Part shown: piece after piece, positions 1 to 9,374 of the stretch | Layout of the letters: each line of letters starts with the position of its first letter | Position numbering within the stretch: position 1 is the stretch's first letter | From: Fragilariopsis cylindrus CCMP1102 | Lineage: Eukaryota; Bacillariophyta; Bacillariophyceae; Bacillariales; Bacillariaceae | Assembly: GCA_900095095.1 (NCBI GenBank) | Contig: FMBT01000289.1 | Coordinates: 620,001-684,000 of the forward strand | DNA length: 64,000 nt | Direction of reading: 5' to 3' | Position numbers and translations under genes: made by a program | The notes under the pieces: generated by a model | The model's input: the letters and a program-made list of their open reading frames with translations, nothing else | Told to the model about the DNA's origin: nothing | The model's database searches: none

Positions 1-601
1 TGCAAATACAAAAACAAATACAAAAACAAATACAAATAATGTTACTACTGGTCAAGGCAACAATTCCACAACATTATCATCATCGTCTACTACTTTCACA
101 ATAACTTCTGATATAGATGGACGTGAATCAGAAACAGAGGTTGTTGTATTAGATAAAACACCATGCAATATGAATGGAATATTAACAGATTTACAACTTT
201 TCCCAAAGACAGGACGAACACATCAACTTCGAATACATTGTGCAAATGTTCTTCAAACGCCAATTATTGGTGATGATCTTTATTGGAATTATGAAGTTAA
301 TGAGGTTGGCAACGATTCTATTCCTAATCCTGTTCCAATACGAAAAAGACATGGATTATACTTATACTGTAGGAAAGTTTTTATTCCTCATCCTTTACAT
401 GTTGGTAAAATAGTTTCAGCAGAAATTCCTGAACCGTTCCGGATCACCAGAACAAGAGAAAAGTCATTAAAAGGATATGAATGGTCCAAAGCTGCTGCTG
501 CTTCAACTGCTGCTGCTGCTGCTGCTGAAAAAACATCAACAAAACAGAATGAAAGTGAATCGGCCCAAGAATATTTTCGGAGGGTTATGTATGCGAGATA
601 A
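1..601 (+). CDS. RluA-type RNA pseudouridine synthase, C-terminal part (5' end outside window)
   Basis: The reading frame is open from base 2 to the TAA at 599-601 and enters from outside the window, so only the C-terminal ~199 residues are visible. The Met at 170 is internal. The segment LQLFPKTGRTHQLRIHCA followed by PIIGDD is the late RluA-family motif (K-T-G-R-T-H-Q-[LI]-R), which lies downstream of the catalytic Asp motif in bacterial RluA/C/D and their eukaryotic relatives. These enzymes isomerise uridine to pseudouridine in rRNA, tRNA or mRNA. The catalytic HRLD motif is off the left edge. Just before the motif is a Ser/Thr/Asn-rich insertion containing a repeated Asn-Thr-Lys-Thr unit. 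The C-terminus has Ala runs encoded by GCT repeats and is probably disordered. A second RluA-type gene lies at 9375. Which RNA is modified cannot be read from the sequence. Confidence 0.85.
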   Translation, partial: ANTKTNTKTNTNNVTTGQGNNSTTLSSSSTTFTITSDIDGRESETEVVVLDKTPCNMNGILTDLQLFPKTGRTHQLRIHCANVLQTPIIGDDLYWNYEVNEVGNDSIPNPVPIRKRHGLYLYCRKVFIPHPLHVGKIVSAEIPEPFRITRTREKSLKGYEWSKAAAASTAAAAAAEKTSTKQNESESAQEYFRRVMYAR

Positions 602-837
602 TGTGTTGAATTGAGAATATTAGTGTAAACAATATTCGCCATTCGCCATCTCCAGAAAATTCCGTGGGGATCTCAATAAATGTTGTTGCCGTCTGCCTTG
701 ATGAGAGAAAAACTGCATGCAAATCATAATCAATAAAAAGTGAAATCTGCATAAAAATATTAATATTGAAAGTATATTTTTTCTTTAGTAAACACATTAT
801 ATATATACGTCACACACAGAGGCACTATTTTTCGGGA

Positions 838-1575
838 TTATACACCATAACCGCTAAAGCCGGTCCCTTCACTTGTATCAAAGTCTTCTGCGCAGTACGC
901 AAGCCATTCCTTGTAGACACCGGTAGTACCACACCGAACAAAACAACTTGTGTCTTCTGCCAATGCTTCTTCTGCCAATCCTACTTTGCATGAAACAGCA
1001 TCATTAAATTGTCGAAACACACCCGCAAATAAATCACCACAGTCTTGTAATGTACACGCAACATTATAAACGGCCGGTCCTCCAGGAGAAAATCGAGTAT
1101 CAGTTCCCAAAAAATTGAGTTTCCCACCAGGGATTTGCTGTAAAGCTTGTGTTTGACCTGTCCAATCACCAGTGATTGGATCGATCCATAAAAGGCTTCC
1201 ATAACGGTAGTTAATACCGGCATGACCGGCACATCCAATACCCGAATCACTTGGCTTACACTCACACGTACAAAGATTATTCCGTCCACTTCCCGAGTCG
1301 TCAATATTACCAAATGTTTCACCCGTCATACTTGATGATGATGATTCACGGAAAATAAATCCACTTCCACTACCCGACACAGGATTTAGTCCAACAAATG
1401 CATTTGCATATTTCGCATAGAATTCAAGATCATCAACACCCTTGATAACTCCGTCGCTCTTGTTCTTTTTGTTGCCTTTTCGTCTCTTCTTGTCCAATTT
1501 TCGGTTGGAAACGGTTCGCGCTTGTCCGGTGACGATAGATGCCAGGAAAAAGAGAATCGTGGTAGAGGATCGCAT
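838..1575 (-). CDS. Secreted Cys-rich hypothetical protein
   Basis: This ORF encodes 245 residues from an ATG at 1575. The N-terminus has a short basic start and a hydrophobic stretch (ILFFLASIVTG), a good classical signal peptide, followed by a Lys/Arg-rich segment. The mature part carries about eleven Cys, including a C-T-C-E-C cluster and a C-x4-C pair. It is rich in Gly, Ser and aromatic residues, as in a disulfide-stabilised extracellular or cell-wall protein. I do not recognise the family. The signal peptide and the Cys spacing make a non-coding shadow unlikely. It converges with the upstream pseudouridine synthase (ends 236 bases apart). Secretion, or entry to another signal-peptide-dependent compartment, is inferred from the N-terminus only. 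Confidence 0.7.
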   Translation of the reverse strand: MRSSTTILFFLASIVTGQARTVSNRKLDKKRRKGNKKNKSDGVIKGVDDLEFYAKYANAFVGLNPVSGSGSGFIFRESSSSSMTGETFGNIDDSGSGRNNLCTCECKPSDSGIGCAGHAGINYRYGSLLWIDPITGDWTGQTQALQQIPGGKLNFLGTDTRFSPGGPAVYNVACTLQDCGDLFAGVFRQFNDAVSCKVGLAEEALAEDTSCFVRCGTTGVYKEWLAYCAEDFDTSEGTGFSGYGV

Positions 1576-2964
1576 GGTACTTGCACTAATAGTGAAGGAA
1601 AAACCGAAACAAAAGGGGGGAAGAAATATAACTTAGAGTGAGTAGACTGACTGCATCAGATGTTGTACATATAAATATATCATAATTATGTCTCTATCGT
1701 ATATATCGTTGATATTGATTGGAAGAAAGAAAGAACATATGGGTCGTTCTTGTGATCCATAGTCACAAAGACATAATACGACTATGAATACAAATAACAC
1801 AATGCAACCGCACAACAGCGACACACCATACAGGATAAGCATTACATACGGCTTTCACATCATCGGAATGAATCTGATCATTTCCATATGATCGGTCGGT
1901 CGGTCGATCGGTCGGTCGGTCTGTTGATACTTCTACTTACAAAGTGAAGATACTGTATGGTGGTCTGTTATCGGAATGGATGATTATTATTTTGCGTGAA
2001 TTCCTGTCGATGATTTCTTTCGGTAGTGCTAATATTGAATTATTTTATATCTTAAGATTTTGTTTATGTTTTGGATCTTGAATGATTGTATTATTTCATT
2101 TGTGATTGATTCATTGTAATATTGATATGATATCTTGTTCTCTGTACATAGGATACTGTAATTATACTATCATAGTATGATATACGGTATACAGAATGGA
2201 TTGCTTTATTTACACATCAACTTCTTCCGTTTAGGGAATTGGGGACCATCCGCGCCTTGACCGGCGGTAGTCGCTCGCGACTGTAAAACTTCAACGTCGA
2301 TTATTATATCTTAGCCACAATTAATTCAATGAAGGAGGTCCTACGGTAATTTTGAAATTATCTTGATCATTTTCGGTAAGAGTGGGGAAATATTTTTTAA
2401 GATTTAAGATATTGTTTGGAAAATGGAATTCTAGAATTGAATTTGGTGCATTTGAGGTTGAGCTACTTAGCAAGCAGGCCATTATTCAGTGATAGTACTA
2501 CTTGTAGTAGGTCTATCTCTTTCTTATTATTATTAGTACGGTACGGCAGGGGGACAATTGTAAATACTACTTCTAATGATTTGGGGGGCGGGGGTTGCGG
2601 TTGTTTAAATTTTCGTACAAATTATTTATCCACGTATGAACGGAAGTTGTCATCGAAATCTACTGTACCGTGATTCCGGTAGCTTGCAAGTTTGAAATGT
2701 GAAAATCAATGCCAACAAAAGTAACGTGCTTATTTATAACTTGTACGTGCTGCTTTTACTGCGTATAAATATATGTCTACATACTGAATACACGTACACT
2801 CGAATACTGTCGTTGACATCATGATACCGCCCAAAACACAAACAACACCAACCGTAATGCTACAAAGAGCGGAATCGTCAACAAAAGACTGTACAGAAAA
2901 CAATACACTTCCTCATCTACGACGTTTATAACGAGACAAACGATATCTGTAAACAAAAACGAAA
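1576..2964. other. Intergenic spacer between divergent genes at 838-1575(-) and 2965(+)
   Basis: No convincing gene was seen; the ORFs here are short and AT-driven. The spacer contains a GGTC/GATC microsatellite at 1891-1921 and a small perfect hairpin (AGTCGC-tc-GCGACT) near 2268-2281 inside a GC-richer patch. It must hold the promoters of the two divergent genes. Confidence 0.6.
1891..1921. repeat. (GGTC)n-like microsatellite
   Basis: Tandem tetranucleotide units (cggt), with GATC variants in the middle, run about 31 bases in the divergent spacer. Confidence 0.8.
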
Positions 2965-4755
2965 ATGATGAGAAGGAATACAAGACAAAGAGAAGGTGCC
3001 TCTGCTGTTCCAGAGGTAAAAAATCCCACTAACAAAAAAAACAGCAGCAGCAGCACCACCACTGCCACTACCACTGCCAACAACAATAGTAATAAGAACA
3101 AAAATAAGAAGAGAAAGGGTGCCCCTACATCCCTTGTAGTTGATCCACCGGTAAAATTGATCATCTCCGGAGACTCGGTACAACAGCAAGTAGTCGAACA
3201 AGTTGATGATGACGACGACGACGATCATGATGTTTGTGTTATTTGCGAAGATGTTGGTACATTATTGATTTGTGACGGTTGTGAAAAATCATATCATCCT
3301 AATTGCCTTGATCCTCCTTTGGAAATGGAAAAATTATCCGACGGTGACTGGTTCTGTTTTCAATGCAACAACGAAAAGAAGCCTGCAGCAGCAGCAGCCG
3401 TAATAGTACCAACAACAACAACAACAACAAATTTGTCGAAACGTGGTGCTCGTCTATATACAGCAGCAGCAACAACAACAACAGCAACAGTATCACCTAA
3501 AACTAATATTTCTTGGATGGATGCGTATCAAAAACTTATAGAATATAAAAACAAACACAATGGATGTACTGATGTACCACACGATTATTATGAAGATCCT
3601 CAACTTGGACGGTGGGTTGCATATAAACGTAGGGATAAAAAAAAGTTGTTTAAGTCGCATCCTGAACGATTTGAAATGTTAAATTCGATTGGCTTTAAAT
3701 GGAAAATCAGTCCATCGGAAGGATCTGAAACTCGAGATGTTCGAACTAGTTGGATGGATATGTATAACCGACTTATCGACTATAAGAAACAAAACAATGA
3801 TACGAATGTTTTACGATCATACAGTAAAGATCCTAAACTTGGACGATGGGTCAGCGACCAACGATGCGAATATAGAAATGATAATCTGCAAGAAGATAGA
3901 CAATCAATGTTAAATAAAATTGGATTTGAATGGACCTTGACAAAAACTACTACAACAAACGAAAGATCAAAATCATCAAAGCGGCCACCGCCACCACAAC
4001 CAGAAGTAGCGTTAGCAGATTTAACAGAACAAACAGCAGAAGTATTAGCGGCTGTACAAGCAGCTGTACAAGTAGATCAGCTACCAGCTCAAATAGTACG
4101 AGCACCACCATCTACGATCATCATTGATGAACCTCATGAATACGATATACTATTTGGTCGTGGTGGACGTGTTAATTTACACTTAGGGAATACATGGTAT
4201 CGGAATGTTGTGAAATGTAGCCGAAATCAATATATAAATAGTCCGAAACTTACTAAAAAAGCAATTTCAGAAGCGATTGTTGAAGCAACCCTGCGAAATA
4301 TTGTAATGGGACGATTTTTAAAACAACACAAAAACAGTAACAATCAAGACTGTTGGATTGAGGTTCCATTTCGTCAGGCTGTTAATAAGACATCACAAGC
4401 ATTACGAGAACGATACATGTTAGACGGTAAAAAAGCAAAGAAGAATAATAATAATAAAGATACAACAGATGCCAATAATAATGAAAACGGTAGTCTTCCT
4501 CTACAAGTACTACCACCGACATCATTGCAACAGCATCAGCATCAGCATCAGCAACCGGTAATTCCTCCTCTTCCACAAGCATGCATATCACTACCAATGC
4601 AAGTCCCAATCCAAGCAGATCATCATCAACCGCAACTACAACCACCACTACACCCTCCCCCACCGCCACCACCACAGCAACAACAATTAATACAAGAAGG
4701 TTGGTACTTACAGGAACTCCTTGAAGAATCAGGTTGTAATGTTGAGATGGTTTAG
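2965..4755 (+). CDS. PHD finger + two helicase-associated (HA) domains + DUF6824 protein
   Basis: The protein has 596 residues from an ATG at 2965. In order: a basic low-complexity N-terminus; an acidic Asp run; a PHD zinc finger at about residues 91-134 with the Cys4-His-Cys3 ligand pattern (CVICED, CDGCEKSYHPNC, WFCFQC); two helicase-associated repeats at about 183-247 and 262-322, each W-M-D-x-Y...L-I-[ED]-Y-K...D-P-x-L-G-R-W-V...I-G-F-x-W; and a DUF6824-type domain at about 393-485 starting YDILFGRGG. The tail is Gln/Pro/His-rich. PHD fingers usually read histone H3 tails; HA domains are a poorly characterised small helical module common in diatoms; DUF6824 is a protist domain of unknown function. 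Together they suggest a nuclear chromatin or transcription factor, which is inference. No helicase or catalytic domain is present. Confidence 0.9.
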   Translation: MMRRNTRQREGASAVPEVKNPTNKKNSSSSTTTATTTANNNSNKNKNKKRKGAPTSLVVDPPVKLIISGDSVQQQVVEQVDDDDDDDHDVCVICEDVGTLLICDGCEKSYHPNCLDPPLEMEKLSDGDWFCFQCNNEKKPAAAAAVIVPTTTTTTNLSKRGARLYTAAATTTTATVSPKTNISWMDAYQKLIEYKNKHNGCTDVPHDYYEDPQLGRWVAYKRRDKKKLFKSHPERFEMLNSIGFKWKISPSEGSETRDVRTSWMDMYNRLIDYKKQNNDTNVLRSYSKDPKLGRWVSDQRCEYRNDNLQEDRQSMLNKIGFEWTLTKTTTTNERSKSSKRPPPPQPEVALADLTEQTAEVLAAVQAAVQVDQLPAQIVRAPPSTIIIDEPHEYDILFGRGGRVNLHLGNTWYRNVVKCSRNQYINSPKLTKKAISEAIVEATLRNIVMGRFLKQHKNSNNQDCWIEVPFRQAVNKTSQALRERYMLDGKKAKKNNNNKDTTDANNNENGSLPLQVLPPTSLQQHQHQHQQPVIPPLPQACISLPMQVPIQADHHQPQLQPPLHPPPPPPPQQQQLIQEGWYLQELLEESGCNVEMV

Positions 4756-5216
4756 TTCAAAATAATGCGCGGACGCACGTACATACATACATCGGATCAC
4801 TACACTATTTTTGATCCTTACTTTGGTTTAGCTATTTATCACATTTATTTTGGTTGTCTATCCCTGGGAGCCCATAATATGCTATATAGTTTACTATATT
4901 CTATTAAACCTATCAAAATAGCTGACAGTTTATTCCCATCATCATAAACAACTATTGTACACACAACTTACTTAATCTATTATTCTAGATATATAACGCT
5001 ACGGTATTATGAGAATATCTTTTTCGATTGGGAATGATTTAGTCCTAATTTTTCAATATCTCTAGCTATCAGCCAGATCACTACATTGTAGTTTTACCAC
5101 GGTAGAACACCTCTCGGCGAATTGAGAATATCGAATCATGTCAAAAATGCAAAAATGTCAGTGCCTTTAATTGGGATTGTTTTGATGATTGCACTATCAC
5201 AAGTACTAGACCATGC
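4756..5216. other. Spacer, nothing recognised
   Basis: This is an AT-rich 460-base spacer between two plus-strand genes. It contains only short ORFs without family features. Confidence 0.5.
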
Positions 5217-6413
5217 ATGATGGATAATACAAGTGGTAGTAGTGACAACAAAGAAAACGGCGGCGAAGAATGTAAATTAGGAGTTGACGAAATTTCTTTG
5301 ATCCTAGCTTTCCTTTCGTGGAAAGAAATACTGCAGGCCCGAGTATCGAAGAAATGGCAAGAGGCAGCAAAGCTGACGATGGTGCCTGATACGAAACATT
5401 GTTTTCTTGGTGGCCAATTCTATCACGGAGTCTATGCTAGTAGCAATCAGGACTGGGCGAATGCACTTGGGTGGTTATCCGTTGCATTACCAAGGTTGGA
5501 CGGTCTCGCATTCAGAGGTACCGTTTCACTTCCTCCAGATGTTTCTACGGTACAACAACGATTTCCTGAGTTGCGCCATCTTACTCTTAGCGGAACAAAC
5601 TTGAGCGGTTTCCATCCTTCTATTTTTCAATTTCGGAACCTAATAAGTTTGGATCTTAGGCGGAACAATGAAATGGAATGGGACCTCGAATCACTTTCAG
5701 GACTTCCTAATCTTCAAAAGCTTCAAGCGAATAGTAATCTTTCTATGACGGGAAATCTACAAAGTTTAAGGGTACTGAAAAATACTTTAGTCTCCCTATC
5801 GGTGGAAATTTGTCCTAATGTGACAGGAAATCTTATGGTTCTAGCTGATTTCCCATATTTACAACGTATTGGCATAAGATGTACGAATGTTACTGGCGAT
5901 ATAAGAGAAATTGGGTCAAATGATTTCGTTTCTATCAGTGAACTTTTCCTTGGTGATGGCATATACGGAAATGTTTTCTTCGATCGTATTGATGACGTCC
6001 CTGGTATAATGAAGGCCAAATATAATCTAATGAAAAGACCTACGATTTTTGATGAACACGATTTCGACGATGAGTTGCATCTGAGAGAAGATTCTCTACA
6101 GTTCTATCATGCTCCAGAAGGGAATCCTCCTTATCCACCCTTCTGGGTTGAATTTGTATATGCTGGTCGACGTTCAGGATGGAAGTTTACTAATTGCACT
6201 ACTGGTGGCGATTGCGAAACGGAGTGGTTTGAACCCGCACCATTAGTCACGGATGAAGGATACGATAAATATGTTAAGGAAAGCATCCGAGTGCACAAGA
6301 ATGTTACATTATTTCGAGGTTTCACAGAGCCACCTACTCATGAAGAATACCTTGGCCTATGTCGTGATGCTGGGGATCCATTTGGTCGAAGTATTCCATT
6401 ACGATATTACTAA
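5217..6413 (+). CDS. F-box-like, leucine-rich repeat protein
   Basis: The protein has 398 residues. I chose the ATG at 5217 because it is followed directly by the frame (Met-Met-Asp) after a short AT-rich leader. Residues ~25-50 (VDEISLILAFLSWKEILQARVSKKWQEAA) look like an F-box: leading hydrophobic helix, then L-x-x-x-R-x-V-x-x-x-W. Residues ~95-230 contain irregular LRRs (LRHLTLSGTNLSG, LISLDLRRNNEM, LQKLQANSNLSM, LQRIGIRCTNVTG). The C-terminal 100 residues form a separate, tryptophan- and aromatic-rich domain that I cannot name. F-box/LRR proteins normally act as substrate receptors of SCF ubiquitin ligases, so that role is expected from the family. The LRR number is low and irregular, so a general protein-interaction role is also possible. 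Confidence 0.75.
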   Translation: MMDNTSGSSDNKENGGEECKLGVDEISLILAFLSWKEILQARVSKKWQEAAKLTMVPDTKHCFLGGQFYHGVYASSNQDWANALGWLSVALPRLDGLAFRGTVSLPPDVSTVQQRFPELRHLTLSGTNLSGFHPSIFQFRNLISLDLRRNNEMEWDLESLSGLPNLQKLQANSNLSMTGNLQSLRVLKNTLVSLSVEICPNVTGNLMVLADFPYLQRIGIRCTNVTGDIREIGSNDFVSISELFLGDGIYGNVFFDRIDDVPGIMKAKYNLMKRPTIFDEHDFDDELHLREDSLQFYHAPEGNPPYPPFWVEFVYAGRRSGWKFTNCTTGGDCETEWFEPAPLVTDEGYDKYVKESIRVHKNVTLFRGFTEPPTHEEYLGLCRDAGDPFGRSIPLRYY

Positions 6414-6992
6414 GCTTTTGCGAAATCTTTTGAGGTTTGATCAAAGAATTACTGTAATGTGTATTAGCAGTAGCAGTAGCATTATCCCTAGTACTAGTAC
6501 TAGTTTTAGTGGGTCCGTGACGATACATATCTCGGAGCACTTATTGCTCATTATTCTGTTATCATACGTATTCAGTTTATGTAATTGGCATCATTCAACA
6601 CAAAAGCTGCTGATTTTATTTTTCCTTCTACAGATTATTGTCTTGCTCCACATCTGCGGTGATGGAAGGATGCGCATGATGCATGATTTACTAATCGTTT
6701 TTGTGTTCAGTATGTCTATCTTCGTTTGCATTCAATGTATGAATATTAAGAAAATGTATCATTTCATGATCTCTTATGTGTTTCATCGCTACTTTTTGCT
6801 CCATATCTGCGATGGAAAGAAGCGCGCGTGACTGAGTAATCATCTCATTTTTACCCAGTATGCATAGTGCTTATACTTTGTTTTACAGTACGTTGATCCA
6901 TCATATCGCTTTACTTTTGGCTCGACGACGTCATCTACAGGAAGGCTTCTGCAAGAAGGAAGAGGACCGGTAGATGTGTGAAACTTTTAAGT
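6414..6992. other. Convergent spacer with an internal duplicated segment
   Basis: This spacer lies between the F-box/LRR gene (+) and the LRR gene (-). No gene was seen. A segment starting TTGCTCCA, with ATCTGCG and GATGGAA, occurs at about 6643 and again at about 6796 in diverged form. Confidence 0.5.
6643..6830 (+). repeat. Diverged local duplication, offset ~153 bases
   Basis: Two copies of a ~35-base block beginning TTGCTCCA[CT]ATCTGCG and continuing GATGGAA...GCGC start near 6643 and 6796. Confidence 0.5.
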
Positions 6993-8447
6993 TCAAGTTG
7001 ATGAAGGCGATACGGATGCCACCAATTCGGGTCGCCGTCGTATAACGTCGTACCAAACATCAGCATATAGATTGTTGTTGCTGTTCTTCTTCCTTGTTGT
7101 AATATCATTATTGTTATTATTATCATTGTTCATATTCTTTAACACAGTAGGCCATAACGCAAATGATAGATTTTGTTTCGTCGAAAGTCGACGAAGCTTT
7201 GCACGATTCAGTGCTAAGTAATAATCAATTTGTTTCCATTGTTGATCAATTATTGTATAGTCATTATTATTTCCATCATCTTTTTCTTCATTATCGTCAT
7301 AGTAAGATTGAGAATGTATTGATAAATGCTGTAATACAACATTAGTTGAGTTCAATGATTCAATGATTGTATCTAAATGATCTTCCCATTCTCCATCAAC
7401 AATTAATTCTCTCAATGTATTAAAATGTTTCAATTCTTTTGATAGTATATAACAACCTGGTGACCATATATCACAATCAATTAATGATATTGATTCAATT
7501 TTTGTATTACTTGTTTTTCTTGGTGTCATCAAATCAGTTGATGTTGACGAGTTTGAGGTATTATTACGTGAAGAAGAAGAGAAAAATCTTGATAAATGAA
7601 TGGCACCATCATCACCAATAGGATTATGTGATAAAATCAATCGTTTCAAAGAAGAAGTACTTCCACCATGATCATCGTGATATGATGATAAACCACTTTG
7701 AAGTAATATTTCTATACCATTACCATCAATATGATTACGACATAGATCTAATGACTGAAGTTTACCATATTGTGATAACAGTTTTTGTATCGTATTTGCT
7801 AGTTCATGTACATCATCGTCATCATTATCATCATCGTCATCTGTTGATGTTGATCGGCAACCAATATTACAATCAGATAGTCGTAATGATCGTAAATTGA
7901 TACAATTTTTGAATGAAGAAGTAAATAAACGACGAAGTTGAGTTTGTGCGTTACCACTTCCCACCATCATCGTCGTTGTTGGTGTTGGTTTTGTTGTTGT
8001 GACAATTCGTTGAAAGTCGATAGATTCTAACCAACCATTCCGTCCAGCTTGATTGATCCCATCAATAATTGGAGTGATACAAGAATCATCGCCATCATCA
8101 TCATCATTTTCGTTGTTCAGCAATAATGTCACGTGAATCATTTTAAATGATTTCAGCTTTGTTGATGAACTACTAAGTACTTGACCTATAGCCTTACATC
8201 CATCACTATCAAGATGACATCGTTCAACTATTAGTTCTTCTATTCCCGTTGCAGTACTAGCAGTTGCTTCTTCATTGACACTGACACTGTCATTGTCATT
8301 GTTACCAATAAGAAAGTCAAGACTGATACTACTTCTACGAGAAATATTACACAAAGTCAATGACTTAATAGTTCGATCGGAGACTAATTTATTCTTTAGT
8401 TCTTGACGAAAGTTCTTGTCGCTCAGTACCAAGTTTCTTAATATCAT
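6993..8447 (-). CDS. Leucine-rich repeat protein, ribonuclease-inhibitor-like
   Basis: The protein has 484 residues from the first ATG of the frame at 8447; the open frame starts slightly further upstream at a TTG, which I did not use. Several long LRRs of the RI type are visible, with L-x-x-L-x-L-x-x-[CN]-x-I/L followed by a helix (LRSLRLSDCNIG, LQSLDLCRNHIDGNGIEILL, LKRLILSHNPIGDDGAIHLS, IESISLIDCDIW, LRELIVDGEWEDHL). Repeats are separated by Asp/Ser/Thr-rich low-complexity insertions, for example an Asp run after the third repeat. It has no signal peptide, kinase or NB-ARC segment. It is probably a cytosolic or nuclear protein-interaction scaffold; the partner is unknown. The neighbouring plus-strand gene at 5217 also has LRRs, but of a different type, so recent duplication is not evident. 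Confidence 0.75.
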   Translation of the reverse strand: MILRNLVLSDKNFRQELKNKLVSDRTIKSLTLCNISRRSSISLDFLIGNNDNDSVSVNEEATASTATGIEELIVERCHLDSDGCKAIGQVLSSSSTKLKSFKMIHVTLLLNNENDDDDGDDSCITPIIDGINQAGRNGWLESIDFQRIVTTTKPTPTTTMMVGSGNAQTQLRRLFTSSFKNCINLRSLRLSDCNIGCRSTSTDDDDDNDDDDVHELANTIQKLLSQYGKLQSLDLCRNHIDGNGIEILLQSGLSSYHDDHGGSTSSLKRLILSHNPIGDDGAIHLSRFFSSSSRNNTSNSSTSTDLMTPRKTSNTKIESISLIDCDIWSPGCYILSKELKHFNTLRELIVDGEWEDHLDTIIESLNSTNVVLQHLSIHSQSYYDDNEEKDDGNNNDYTIIDQQWKQIDYYLALNRAKLRRLSTKQNLSFALWPTVLKNMNNDNNNNNDITTRKKNSNNNLYADVWYDVIRRRPELVASVSPSST

Positions 8448-9374
8448 AATGAACCACAAGTAAAAGAAAGCTAACTAACTACCTATCGGCGATACGATGA
8501 TTCGCTACTAGATATTATATATCTTTTCTTCTTTTTACTCTAGCTCTAGCTAGCCTAGCTAGTAGTGTCTTCCTGAGTTGGGAATCTTGAACCTACTGTA
8601 TCTATTATTACAAACGTTACAGTACAAAAAAAGATCGTCGTCGTATCGTTTTGTAATGGAAGTGCAGTTAGTACTTTAAGCTGACATGACATTTACGCAA
8701 TACAGAGTAGTGAAAAAAGAATTCTTTTGTTGTAAAGAACAAACAGAACATCTCGTGTCGTTTGGCGTTGTAGTGTATTATTTAATCCGTTACTGTACCA
8801 CGTCTCCTTGTATTTCGATTTCTTTGATCGAAAGATGTCATGCTGCTTCAACTCTAGTCGTCGTCGTCACTAACATGGTACTGGTACGCATTTTATTATT
8901 TTTTGTTTTGCCTACTGTTTTGCATCAACTTTTTGAACGTCACCCGTCGTCATCACACATTTACTTAAGCGACTTAAGGATTGAGACACAGAAGCAGAAC
9001 ATACCGTTAATCGTATTCTTATGTGATTGGATAGTTTCAAGTTATCAACAAGAATTCACGTCGACGTGGCACATTAATGTCATGCGTCCTTTGCTTTACA
9101 AAATAAAGAGATGACGAGACAGATCTTTATTATGTATGACTCACTCGACTCCAAAAGTACGAATCGAATCGCGAGCTGTGTTTGGTCACGAGTATGCGCG
9201 GAGAGCCATCCATCACAGAAAAATGTAAATTCGAAAATTGAAAGGTGTGTGATCAATGAAAATGGACAAATGAAATGAAATGAAATGTACAAGAAATAGC
9301 AAGTATAGCAAGTAGCAATCATCAAAGCAATCAAAATAATCAACAGTCTTAGAGCACCTATCCGTGAAGAAACG
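8448..9374. other. Divergent spacer; one doubtful 142-codon ORF
   Basis: This spacer lies between the LRR gene (-) and the pseudouridine synthase at 9375 (+). An ATG-started ORF on the plus strand (8686-9114, 142 codons) has a hydrophobic, aromatic-rich product with no recognisable domain. A minus-strand ORF overlaps its end. Neither shows family features. The AGCTAG-rich stretch near 8548-8562 is a short repeat. The promoters of both flanking genes must lie here. Confidence 0.4.

Noticed and set aside
8686-9114. 142-codon ORF in the spacer upstream of the second pseudouridine synthase
   Set aside because: It has an ATG but no family motif, its composition is typical of AT-rich chance translation, and a minus-strand ORF overlaps it. 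Not excluded, but not supported.
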